Shown here: positions 28,361 to 36,430 of the stretch, piece by piece
Numbering within the stretch: the first letter of the stretch is position 1
Layout: every line of letters starts with the position of its first letter
Source of the DNA: Thermomonas sp.
GTDB lineage: Bacteria > Pseudomonadota > Gammaproteobacteria > Xanthomonadales > Xanthomonadaceae
Direction of reading: 5' to 3'
NCBI RefSeq assembly: GCF_019104945.1
Contig: NZ_JAHRWW010000024.1
Span: 1 to 64,000 of the forward strand
DNA: 64,000 nucleotides
Translations under genes and position numbers: made by a program
Notes under the pieces: generated by a model
The model's input: the letters and a program-made list of their open reading frames with translations, nothing else
Told to the model about the DNA's origin: nothing
Databases searched by the model: none

Positions 28361-30721
28361 TTACGGTTGAGAAGGGGTCAACTGCAAGCGATAGCGCGTT
28401 GGGCCGGGTAGGAAGGGGGAAGGCTTACCTTCGACCCAATCCTGATGCCCCGCACCCCAGAACGGCGAGAGTGGGTGCCCGCTTTGTCCGCCGGGCATGT
28501 GCATGATGCCTTCGGCTTCGTGCCCGGGCGACACCACCATGCGCTCCGATGCACCAAATGCGGGGCCCACGACGCGCGGCATATTGCCATCGCCTGCCAG
28601 TTGTTGCGGCGGCATACAGAGCCAGCGTTTGGCGAAAGAAATGGCCCCTGCCAGTGGGTGGCAAATGGCGGCGGTATTGCGTTCGCCCCATGTGCGCTCG
28701 TGTAAGGGACCAAGCGGCGCCAGTGTGGTACGCACGTCGTTGGCCGCGTCTTCAAACAGCGCGCTCCAGCTGGCGAATTTGCGCGGTAGTAGGTGTTCTG
28801 GACGTTGGGTGACAAGTGGCCATACCACGCCTTCAAGCTGTGGTAGATCGGGCATCAAGAAGTCCTTGCCAAGTGCTGCGCGTGCCGGTGCGGTGAGGCC
28901 ATCGGCAATACGCTTGTGCACCGCCAATCGCCATTCGCGCACCAAGCGATAACTCACCGAATCCACTGCGGCGCGGCCTTCCCAATGTGCCGCTGCTTTC
29001 GCCAGTGCCTGTAGCGCGGGCGTGGCGTCGGCTTTGGCGCGTTCTTGCAATAGCTGCTGCCAAGGGGTGAGCAGCAAGGCGCGATCGTCTAGCTGGATAG
29101 ACAAGAGACTGCGCTCGTTAAATTGCTGTTTGTCTTGCAGATCGTCGCGAATCTGCGCTTGCCGTGTGCCCAGCGTATAGCCGCCATCCCCCACTTTGGC
29201 GAGCGCGGCACCACTTAGCACACGGGCGTTGGCCGTCCAAAGGCGAGGGTAAGCGGGTGATCCTAAAACGGGGTTGTCACGGCCCGACAGCGACCAAGGC
29301 GGGCAGCTCGCTTGCGGCCGGTCTTCTACACTCGTAGAGAGCGTGCAGGTGCTTGCACGCTGCGGCACTGGTCCCAACAAGCGCCAAGCAATACGCCCCT
29401 TGTCATCGGCAATGAGCAAGTTCTGCGTGGGCATGCCCACGGTTTGCGCAAATTTCAGCGCTTCCTCTAGGCTGCCCGCTGCGGCCAGGTGGCTCAGCCC
29501 TAAATTGATGGCATCGGGTAAGTGCGCGGCCCAGCGCAGGGTGAGCACGCGGCCATCGGGCAGGCGGTGCAATACGGGGCCCCAGTCGGTTTCTTCCACC
29601 GGCATTTTCACCACGTTTCCGTGTGCAACGTAGAGGCGCTTGGTATAGGTGGAAACGGGCGAGCAGTCTTCAGTGTCTGCAACACCGCACGGGGTTTCCA
29701 GCTTCCAATCCATGGTGTCGATATAGCTATTGGTGAAGCCCCAAGCGATATGGCCATTGCTGCCCGCAATAACCAAAGGCAGACCGGGGAGGGTGACGCC
29801 CTGCACATCCACCTTGCCGTTGGGAGCTTTTGGGTCGGCGTAGCGCAGACGCGCGCGGAACCAGATATTGGGCGCACGTAGGGTGAGGTGCATATCGTCG
29901 GCCACGATCGCGCGGCCGTCGCGGGTGAGGCTTCCATCAACGGCAAAATTATTGCTGCCCGGTGTGCCTTTGGCCTCTGGCGCGGCTTGGCCTTGGTTGT
30001 CGCCTGGGAGGCTGCGCAGATTCACTTGCTCGGCCGTGGGCAGCGCTGCATCACCATAGGGTGCGCCTTCTAGCGGCGCGTCCCAGCGCGTGCCGCTATG
30101 AGTGAGAAGGGCGAACAGCGCGGGTGGAATGTGGGGCTTGATCTTCCATAGCGCAAGCTCACTCTTGTCTTCTCCGCCCTGTAGATCGAAATACATGGCG
30201 AAGGCAGCTAGCGGAGTGTCCTCGGCGCGCCACGGGCTGGGGTGGGTGCGCAGTAATAGGTATTGCCAAGGGGTGATGCTCAGACTGTTTAGGCCCGCAT
30301 TGACGCCTTCCACATAAGCGTCAAGCTGGGCACGTTTGTCGCCGGTGATCAGCCGCAGGTGCTGGCGCACGCGGTCACGCAGACGGTGTACGCGGCGTTG
30401 TTTATCAACCTCCAGCGCCTTGGGGCCCACGAGCGCAGCCAGCCCACCACCCGCGCTACGGCGCATCAGGTCCATTTCGAAAAAACGCTCCTGCGCGTGC
30501 ACATAGCCCAGTGCGCGCAGGGCGTCGGATTCATTGGCCGCGTCGATGGTAACGGTGCCGTTGGCGTCGCGCTGCAGTGTCACCGGCGCGCTAAGGCCGC
30601 CCAAGGTCAGCTGCCCATCCAGCTGCGGCAGACTGCCGCGCAGCAGCAACCACGTACCTGCAACAAGTGCTGCAAGCACGATCAATAGGGCGATCACGCC
30701 CCGTAATACCCATTTGCCCAT
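28361..30721 (-). CDS. Penicillin acylase family (Ntn hydrolase, S45) protein
   Basis: 786 residues with an N-terminal membrane or signal segment (GVIALLIVLAALVAGTWLLL). The alpha chain carries YVHAQERFFEMDLMRR. The nucleophile Ser that becomes the N-terminus of the beta chain is in GTPGSNNFAVDG. Later blocks are VQGVTLPGLPLVIAGSNGHI and WGFTNSYIDTMDW. Members self-process and cut amide bonds of penicillins, acyl-homoserine lactones or cyclic lipopeptides. Quorum-signal degradation is possible but not shown. AGGGGG precedes the ATG. It is divergent from asnB. Confidence 0.87.
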   Translation of the reverse strand: MGKWVLRGVIALLIVLAALVAGTWLLLRGSLPQLDGQLTLGGLSAPVTLQRDANGTVTIDAANESDALRALGYVHAQERFFEMDLMRRSAGGGLAALVGPKALEVDKQRRVHRLRDRVRQHLRLITGDKRAQLDAYVEGVNAGLNSLSITPWQYLLLRTHPSPWRAEDTPLAAFAMYFDLQGGEDKSELALWKIKPHIPPALFALLTHSGTRWDAPLEGAPYGDAALPTAEQVNLRSLPGDNQGQAAPEAKGTPGSNNFAVDGSLTRDGRAIVADDMHLTLRAPNIWFRARLRYADPKAPNGKVDVQGVTLPGLPLVIAGSNGHIAWGFTNSYIDTMDWKLETPCGVADTEDCSPVSTYTKRLYVAHGNVVKMPVEETDWGPVLHRLPDGRVLTLRWAAHLPDAINLGLSHLAAAGSLEEALKFAQTVGMPTQNLLIADDKGRIAWRLLGPVPQRASTCTLSTSVEDRPQASCPPWSLSGRDNPVLGSPAYPRLWTANARVLSGAALAKVGDGGYTLGTRQAQIRDDLQDKQQFNERSLLSIQLDDRALLLTPWQQLLQERAKADATPALQALAKAAAHWEGRAAVDSVSYRLVREWRLAVHKRIADGLTAPARAALGKDFLMPDLPQLEGVVWPLVTQRPEHLLPRKFASWSALFEDAANDVRTTLAPLGPLHERTWGERNTAAICHPLAGAISFAKRWLCMPPQQLAGDGNMPRVVGPAFGASERMVVSPGHEAEGIMHMPGGQSGHPLSPFWGAGHQDWVEGKPSPFLPGPTRYRLQLTPSQP

Positions 30722-30800
30722 CGTTCCCCCTGATGCGATTTTGCGGCTTATGCAAAATCATGACTTGCAAGATGGCAGGGAGTTGGTGCAGGATCAACCC

Positions 30801-30890
30801 ATGCGCACCACTTCCGTCAATTTCAATAATCGCAACCGCAATAATAATCGCGGCACGAATTCTCGTGCGCGGCTGCGGGCCCGCGTATAG
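30801..30890 (+). CDS. Asn-rich leader peptide of asnB (candidate attenuator peptide)
   Basis: 29 codons starting at an ATG with AGGA 7 bases upstream. The peptide is MRTTSVNFNNRNRNNNRGTN followed by SRARLRARV. Eight of 29 residues are Asn, seven of them within residues 7-16, and eight are Arg. The stop at 30888-30890 is 33 bases before a strong terminator, and asnB begins 91 bases after the stop. The same frame is open from an ATG at 30750, but that start has no ribosome site. Placement before asparagine synthetase is the main reason to call it a regulatory leader. Confidence 0.72.
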   Translation: MRTTSVNFNNRNRNNNRGTNSRARLRARV

Positions 30891-30949
30891 GCGAAAGCGA
30901 AAGAGAACTGAAAAATCCCAAGGCCCGCATCGAAAGATGCGGGCTTTTT
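30867..30949 (+). promoter_or_regulatory. Candidate transcription attenuator controlling asnB
   Basis: The terminator has a perfect 9-bp stem GCCCGCATC/GATGCGGGC (30923-30931 with 30936-30944), a GAAA loop and TTTTT. Its left arm can instead pair with TGCGGGCC at 30874-30881 (8 bp with 30922-30929), which would be the antiterminator. That segment lies inside the leader reading frame just before the stop codon. A ribosome finishing the leader would cover it, and a ribosome stalled on the Asn codons would leave it free. A third hairpin, 30867-30872 with 30881-30886, could also form. These pairings were found by eye. Confidence 0.72.
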
Positions 30950-30981
30950 CGTTTGCCCACTCACTCCCAAGGAACCCTAGC

Positions 30982-32679
30982 ATGTGCTCCATCTTCGGAA
31001 TTTTTGACCTGCAATCGGTGGAAGAAAGCCAACAGTTGCGCTGCGAGGCGCTGGAACGCTCCGGGCGGCAACGCCACCGTGGGCCCGATTGGAGTGGCGT
31101 GTACCTAGACGCAGGTGCGATCCTTGTCCACGAACGCTTGGCCATCGTCGATCCAGCCGGAGGCTCGCAGCCGCTGCTCTCGGAAGACGGTGCACTGGCA
31201 TTGGCAGTGAATGGTGAAATCTATAACCACCGCATATTGAAGCGAGAGCTGCAGCAACCGTATGTGTTTCAAACGGAATCCGACTGCGAGGTGATCAATG
31301 CACTGTACCGCGAAGATGCGCCAGCCAGTTTTCTCAACCGTTTGAACGGCATCTTTGCGTTCGCACTGTGGGACAAGGCCAAAGGCCGCGCCATCATTGC
31401 CCGCGATCCTATTGGCGTGGTGCCGCTGTATTGGGGGCATGACGCGCAAGGGCGCTTGCGCGTAGCGTCGGAGATGAAGGCGCTGGCCGACGACTGCGCC
31501 GATGTGGCGCAGTTTCCGCCGGGACATTGGTACGACAGCGCAACCGGCGAGCTGACCCAGTATTACCAAAGGCCGTGGCGCGACTATGACGCAGTGCAAG
31601 GAGTGGAGGTAGATCTAACCGAATTGCGCGAAGCATTCGAAGCGGCGGTGCACCGCCAACTGATGACCGACGTGCCTTACGGTGTATTGCTCTCCGGTGG
31701 TCTAGATTCTTCGCTGGTGGCGGCGGTAGCGGCGCGCTACGCGCGGCATCGAATTGAAGACGGCGACAAAAGCGAGGCGTGGTGGCCGCGCCTGCACAGC
31801 TTCGCCATTGGCCTGAAAGGCTCACCGGATTTGGCGGCGGCCAAAGTCGCGGCGGAGATGCTGGGCACTGTGCACCATGGGTTTGAATACACGTTTGAAG
31901 AAGGTCTCGATGCTCTTCCGGAGGTGATTCGTCATATCGAAACCTATGACGTCACCACTATTCGCGCATCCACCCCGATGTTCCTGCTGGCGCGACGGAT
32001 CAAGGCGATGGGGGTGAAGATGGTGCTCTCGGGTGAAGGTAGCGACGAAGTATTTGGTGGCTATTTGTACTTCCATAAAGCCCCCAACGCACGCGAGTTC
32101 CATGAAGAGCTGGTGCGCAAGATCGACGCGCTTTACAACTATGACTGTCTGCGCGCCAACAAGTCGATGATGGCCTGGGGCGTGGAGCCGCGCGTGCCGT
32201 TCCTCGACCGTGAGTTTTTGGATGTGGCACTGCGTATGGATGCGAAATTCAAAATGGTGCAAGCATCTAGTAGCGGAATGCAGCGCATGGAGAAAGGGAT
32301 TTTGCGTGCCGCGTTTGAAGGCTATTTGCCGCAGGAAATTTTGTGGCGGCAAAAAGAACAGTTCAGCGATGGCGTGGGCTATGGTTGGATCGATGGCTTA
32401 AAAGCGCATGCCAGTGCACAGGTCTCTGACCGCGAACTGGCCGCCGCCGCGATGCGGTTTCCGGTGAACCCGCCGCAAACTAAGGAAGCGTATTTCTATC
32501 GCACGATTTTTGAACGCTTCTACCCCAGCGCTGCAGCGGCCGATACCGTGCCGGGGGGTAAGTCGATTGCGTGTTCATCACCCGCAGCGATTGCTTGGGA
32601 CGCCAGTTTTGCCAGCATGGCCGACCCGTCTGGACGCGCCGTTGCGGGTGTGCACGCGCAGGCGGTGGCGGCCGTCTAA
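30982..32679 (+). CDS. asnB: Asparagine synthase (glutamine-hydrolysing), AsnB type
   Basis: 565 residues. Cys2 of MCSIFG is the glutaminase nucleophile. RHRGPDWSG and AVNGEIYNHRILKREL are glutaminase-domain blocks. The synthetase domain has the pyrophosphate loop LLSGGLDSSLVAAV at about residues 236-249 and VLSGEGSDEVFGGYLY. It makes asparagine from aspartate, glutamine and ATP. The ATG is placed where the conserved MCSIFG begins; a longer frame upstream runs through the leader terminator. It closes the dap cluster as in related genomes and is probably controlled by the upstream attenuator. Confidence 0.95.
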   Translation: MCSIFGIFDLQSVEESQQLRCEALERSGRQRHRGPDWSGVYLDAGAILVHERLAIVDPAGGSQPLLSEDGALALAVNGEIYNHRILKRELQQPYVFQTESDCEVINALYREDAPASFLNRLNGIFAFALWDKAKGRAIIARDPIGVVPLYWGHDAQGRLRVASEMKALADDCADVAQFPPGHWYDSATGELTQYYQRPWRDYDAVQGVEVDLTELREAFEAAVHRQLMTDVPYGVLLSGGLDSSLVAAVAARYARHRIEDGDKSEAWWPRLHSFAIGLKGSPDLAAAKVAAEMLGTVHHGFEYTFEEGLDALPEVIRHIETYDVTTIRASTPMFLLARRIKAMGVKMVLSGEGSDEVFGGYLYFHKAPNAREFHEELVRKIDALYNYDCLRANKSMMAWGVEPRVPFLDREFLDVALRMDAKFKMVQASSSGMQRMEKGILRAAFEGYLPQEILWRQKEQFSDGVGYGWIDGLKAHASAQVSDRELAAAAMRFPVNPPQTKEAYFYRTIFERFYPSAAAADTVPGGKSIACSSPAAIAWDASFASMADPSGRAVAGVHAQAVAAV

Positions 32680-32692
32680 AACGGTGAAGTCG

Positions 32693-32728
32693 TGGCAGAA
32701 TCTGGTGGGCTGCTACCGGGTTCTGCCA
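32693..32728. terminator. Hairpin between convergent asnB and GGDEF genes
   Basis: Eight-base stem TGGCAGAA/TTCTGCCA with a partly paired interior (TGGT/ACC). No T-run follows on either strand, so the terminator role is uncertain. Confidence 0.35.
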
Positions 32729-32730
32729 AT

Positions 32731-34050
32731 TCAGGCGGCGGCAATTTTGCTGGCAGCGAGCCCGCGCACCTGATTGCGCCCGCCTGCTTTGGCCAAATAA
32801 AGGTGGCGGTCGGCTTCACCCAAGAGCTTATGTAGGTTGGGAAATAGCGGCGAGCGCATGCACGCACCGATGCTGACCGTGATCTTCAGCGGGCGACCGT
32901 CGATATCGATCTCGAGTGCTTCTACCGCTTTGCGCAGCGCTTCTAAGTGCGCAAATGCCGCGTGCGGATCGAGCCCGCGCAGCAGCATGCAAAACTCTTC
33001 ACCACCGAAGCGCCCGCTGTAGTCACCGCTGCGTGTGTATTGGTGCAACGTTTGCGCCATAGCGCGCAGCGCTTGGTCACCGGCTTCGTGGCCATAGCTA
33101 TCGTTGACGTGTTTGAAGTGGTCAATATCCAGCATCGCTACCGTGATTTCTTCGTTCGTTTGCTTGGCCAGCGCGCGTTCGCTTTGCTCAAGGAAATTGC
33201 GGCGGTTAGGCAGGCCAGTGAGGAAGTCGCGGGTGGCGAGGTCTTGCAACGTGCCGATCAGTTCAAGCTGATCGACGTTTTGCGAAACACGGCAGAAGAA
33301 CTCTTCGCGGGAAAAGGGCTTGTGCAGAAAATCGTTGGCACCGCCTTTCAAGAAGCGCGGAATCAGCGAAGGGTCTTTACTTCCAGAAACACCGATCACC
33401 GCCATACGATCACGCGCACGCAGCTGACGCAGGCGGCGGGTCAGTTCGATGCCGTCCATCATCGGCATTTCTTGATCGACGATGCACAGGCGGATGCTGG
33501 AGTCGGCTTCCACCAAGCGTAGCGCCGAGGCACCATCGGCAACGTGTTTCACTTGAAAGCCTTGGTTTTCAAGCAGTGACGCGATAAATGAGCGCGCTGA
33601 AAGTGAGTCATCTACCACCAGTGCGGTGATGCGGCGGTTGCGTTCTAGCCGTTGTACCAGCCAGACCAAGTAGTCAATGCTGTCGGGCGTGCTTTTTAGT
33701 ACATAGTCAATAATTTGCTGCTGTAGCGCGCGTTTGCGCAGCTCTTCGTCATACACGCCGCTGACCACGATGGTGGGCAGCCCACGCGTGGTGAAGAAGT
33801 CGAGGATGGTGTCGCGGTCACCGTCGGCCAGCACCATGCCAGTGAGCACAAGGAACCAGTCGTCTTGTGCTTCCAGAAGTTGTTTGGCTTCGGCCAAGGT
33901 AGAGGCCACGCTCACCGGCAGCTCCACGCGTTGCTCGATCGAGGCACGGAGCATGCTGGTATAGGCGCGTGAATTTTCCACCAGCAAGACCCGCTGCGGC
34001 AGCGCGGTGCCGAGTAGGTTTGAAGGTGCCGTGGCGGTGCCAAACTGCAT
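32731..34050 (-). CDS. Diguanylate cyclase with pseudo-receiver and receiver domains (copy A)
   Basis: 439 residues from an ATG with GGGGAG 6 bases upstream. Domain order: receiver 1 (about 20-135), receiver 2 (about 142-265) and GGDEF (about 275-435). Receiver 2 keeps the acidic pair in LVVDDS, the phosphoacceptor Asp192 in CIVDQEMPMMDG and Lys in LHKPF. Receiver 1 has Thr70 (LVLTGMVLAD) where the phosphorylated Asp should be, so it is probably not phosphorylated. The active site is GGEEF (349-353) with an RSGD inhibitory I-site five residues before it. It makes cyclic di-GMP. Copy B lies upstream as a tandem duplicate. Confidence 0.88.
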   Translation of the reverse strand: MQFGTATAPSNLLGTALPQRVLLVENSRAYTSMLRASIEQRVELPVSVASTLAEAKQLLEAQDDWFLVLTGMVLADGDRDTILDFFTTRGLPTIVVSGVYDEELRKRALQQQIIDYVLKSTPDSIDYLVWLVQRLERNRRITALVVDDSLSARSFIASLLENQGFQVKHVADGASALRLVEADSSIRLCIVDQEMPMMDGIELTRRLRQLRARDRMAVIGVSGSKDPSLIPRFLKGGANDFLHKPFSREEFFCRVSQNVDQLELIGTLQDLATRDFLTGLPNRRNFLEQSERALAKQTNEEITVAMLDIDHFKHVNDSYGHEAGDQALRAMAQTLHQYTRSGDYSGRFGGEEFCMLLRGLDPHAAFAHLEALRKAVEALEIDIDGRPLKITVSIGACMRSPLFPNLHKLLGEADRHLYLAKAGGRNQVRGLAASKIAAA

Positions 34051-34152
34051 TCGGTACTCCCCTACCAACGCAGATAGATCAACGCTCGATTATGACCGTT
34101 ATGAAAGCATTTAGCAGTATGTCATCGTGAACCGCGTCACAGTTCTTGCGGG

Positions 34153-35451
34153 TTAGATGCCCTGCAGCTGGTTGCGGCCGCCAGCTTTGGCAAGATACAG
34201 GTGGCGGTCGGCTTCTGAGAGCAGTTTGTGCAAGTCGGGATGCTCTGCCGAACGACAACACGCGCCGATGCTCACAGTGAACTGCAGCGGCTTTCCATCG
34301 GCTTCCATGTGCAGCGCTTCCACGGCTTGGCGTAGGCCATCCAAGTGTTGGTGTGCCTGTGCTGGGCTTAGCCCAATAAGCGCCATGCCAAACTCTTCAC
34401 CGCCCAAGCGGCCGCTGATATCGCCGCTGCGGGTGTGGTTTTGTAGCACCTCGGCCATCATGCGGAGTGCGCGGTCGCCAGAGGCGTGGCCGAATTGGTC
34501 ATTGATGCGCTTGAAATGATCGACGTCGATCATGGCGATGGTGACGGGCTGGTCAGCGTCGCCTTGCATCAAGGCTTCGGTGCGTTCGATAAAACTTCTG
34601 CGGTTGGGCAGGTCGGTGAGGTAGTCGCGCGCGGCTAAGTCTTGCAACGAGCCGATCAATTCGAGCTGCTCGATGTTTTGCGACACGCGGCAGAAAAATT
34701 CTTCGCGCGAAAAAGGTTTGCGCACGTAATCGTTTGCGCCACTTTTCAAAAAACGTGGGGCGAAGGTGGCATTGGTACGGCCTGAAAAACCGATGATGGC
34801 CATGCGGTCACGCGTACGCAGTTGGCGCAGGCGGCGGGTGAGTTCAACGCCATCCATATTCGGCATTTCTTGGTCGATGATGGCAAGGCGGATATTGGGG
34901 TCCCCTTCAACCGCTGCAATCGCTTCGTCACCATTTTCTACGTGCGCTACGCGGTAGCCTTGCCCGCGCAGAAGCGCAGCGATATACGAGCGCGCCGAGA
35001 GGGAGTCATCTACCACAAGCGCGGAGATATGGCGGTTACGCTCCAGCCGTTTCACCAACCAGATTAAATAATCGAGGCTATCGGGTGCATTCTTGAGCAC
35101 ATAGTCGATCACTTCTTTCTGCAGCAAGTGTTGACGCAGGTCTTCGTCATAGACACCGCTGACGATAATCGCCGGCAGATTGCGGCGCGAAAATGTGTGC
35201 AGAATTTCGCTGCGCGAAGCGTCGGCGACAACAAGGCCGGTGAGCGCCATAAACCAATCACTATGCTGCTCAAGTAGGGCATTGGCTTCGGCCAGCGTAT
35301 GCGCAACGCTGACTTTTAAGTCGGTGCGCTGTTCAATCGCCTCGTGCAGCATCGCGGTATAGGTGCGGGAATTTTCCAGCAGCAATATCCGGTTGCCCGG
35401 CGGGGTTTGCGCCGAGTACTGGCCAAAAATCGAATCGGTAATAATGGTCAT
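34153..35451 (-). CDS. Diguanylate cyclase with pseudo-receiver and receiver domains (copy B)
   Basis: 432 residues with the same architecture and strong similarity to copy A across the whole length. Receiver 1 has Thr71 (MALTGLVVAD) at the phosphoacceptor position. Receiver 2 has Asp193 in AIIDQEMPNMDG and Lys in VRKPF. The GGDEF site is GGEEF with RSGD before it, so it is predicted active and product-inhibited. The 102-base gap to copy A and the shared orientation suggest a tandem duplication. The ATG at 35451 is chosen over an in-frame TTG three codons earlier. The partner histidine kinase is not in the window. Confidence 0.87.
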   Translation of the reverse strand: MTIITDSIFGQYSAQTPPGNRILLLENSRTYTAMLHEAIEQRTDLKVSVAHTLAEANALLEQHSDWFMALTGLVVADASRSEILHTFSRRNLPAIIVSGVYDEDLRQHLLQKEVIDYVLKNAPDSLDYLIWLVKRLERNRHISALVVDDSLSARSYIAALLRGQGYRVAHVENGDEAIAAVEGDPNIRLAIIDQEMPNMDGVELTRRLRQLRTRDRMAIIGFSGRTNATFAPRFLKSGANDYVRKPFSREEFFCRVSQNIEQLELIGSLQDLAARDYLTDLPNRRSFIERTEALMQGDADQPVTIAMIDVDHFKRINDQFGHASGDRALRMMAEVLQNHTRSGDISGRLGGEEFGMALIGLSPAQAHQHLDGLRQAVEALHMEADGKPLQFTVSIGACCRSAEHPDLHKLLSEADRHLYLAKAGGRNQLQGI

Positions 35452-35523
35452 AACGCGCAAACCGTGACGGCTAACGCATTGTAAACATGAAGTGCGTCAA
35501 GTTTCCCGTGCCTAATGTTTGAG

Positions 35524-36243
35524 CTAGTGCAGGCTACGGCAGCCTAAATTGGTCAATATGGTGTGCGCAATCGGCATTTGCATCAGCCACGGCGCGGCGA
35601 GCGTTAAAACGCCAGATAAGATCACCAATATGCCTGCGGTAATGCGAAATGAACCGCGCTGTAATCTTTGCCCAATACGCTGCCCGGCCCACGTCAGCGA
35701 GACCATCACCGGCAGCGTGCCCAGCCCGAAGGCGGCCATAGTGAGCGCGCCGTGCACGGGGCTGGCGGAGAGCCACGCGGCGGCGAGCATCGTAGAAGAA
35801 AGGCCGCAGGGCATCCAGCCCCAGACCATGCCGAGCAGAAACCGGCGCGGCCCTGTGTTGGCTGGGAGTAGGCGACGCTGCAGGGGTTGCAGCAGCCGCC
35901 AGAAGCGGTTGGCCGGGCCGCCAAAAAAGCGCGGTAGGCGGTTTTTCCCATCCAGCATGCGCAGGCCAGCAAGGATCAACACGATGCCTACCGCGGCGCG
36001 CATGGCGGTGCCTAGCCATGGTGTTTTGGCGAGGCCAAGCAGGGTGCCGCCAAGCCCTCCAACAATCGCGCCGGCCACCATATAACCTGCTACGCGGCCG
36101 AAGTTGGGCTGCATCGCTGCCCACCAGCCGCGCGAGCCCACCGAGAAGCTGGTGGCGATCCCGCCGCACATCGCTACGCAGTGCGCGCCGCCTAAAATGC
36201 CCGTGAGCAGTGCGGCGCCCAGCACGAGGCTATCAATCGGCAT
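35524..36243 (-). CDS. Sulfite exporter TauE/SafE family protein, cbb3-linked
   Basis: 239 residues with about six membrane segments. The N-terminal GGAHCVAMCGGIATSF motif (HCxxMCGG) and the repeated MVWGWMPCGLSSTML are marks of the subgroup linked to cbb3 oxidase and copper maturation genes. The ATG at 36243 lies within the end of ccoS, overlapping it by 11 bases, so it ends the ccoGHIS assembly operon. It is probably involved in copper or thiol handling during oxidase assembly, which is inference from context. Confidence 0.82.
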   Translation of the reverse strand: MPIDSLVLGAALLTGILGGAHCVAMCGGIATSFSVGSRGWWAAMQPNFGRVAGYMVAGAIVGGLGGTLLGLAKTPWLGTAMRAAVGIVLILAGLRMLDGKNRLPRFFGGPANRFWRLLQPLQRRLLPANTGPRRFLLGMVWGWMPCGLSSTMLAAAWLSASPVHGALTMAAFGLGTLPVMVSLTWAGQRIGQRLQRGSFRITAGILVILSGVLTLAAPWLMQMPIAHTILTNLGCRSLH

Positions 36244-36430
36244 CGGGTTTTTCCGTGGGCGTGGCCGCGGTGTTGTGCTGTTTGGGGGCGGGGTCGTCGT
36301 CGCGCAGTACATCGAGCGCGGGCGTATCCAAATCTTCAAACTGGCCGTGGCGCACCGCCCAAACGAAGATCAATGCGGCCGCACCAATCATGATCAAACT
36401 GATCGGGATAAGAAACAGCAAGATAGTCAT
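36233..36430 (-). CDS. ccoS: cbb3 oxidase maturation protein CcoS
   Basis: 65 residues with one N-terminal membrane segment (ILLFLIPISLIMIGAAALIF) followed by WAVRHGQFEDLDTPALDVLR, the hallmark of CcoS (GQFDDLDTPA). The tail is acidic. CcoS is needed for cofactor insertion in cbb3 oxidase. The ATG overlaps the ccoI stop and the end overlaps the SafE gene. Confidence 0.92.
   Translation of the reverse strand: MTILLFLIPISLIMIGAAALIFVWAVRHGQFEDLDTPALDVLRDDDPAPKQHNTAATPTEKPDAD

Noticed and set aside
30750..30800. Upstream ATG extending the asnB leader peptide to 46 codons
   Set aside because: No ribosome site before 30750, while the ATG at 30801 has AGGA at good spacing; the Asn run is in the shorter peptide.
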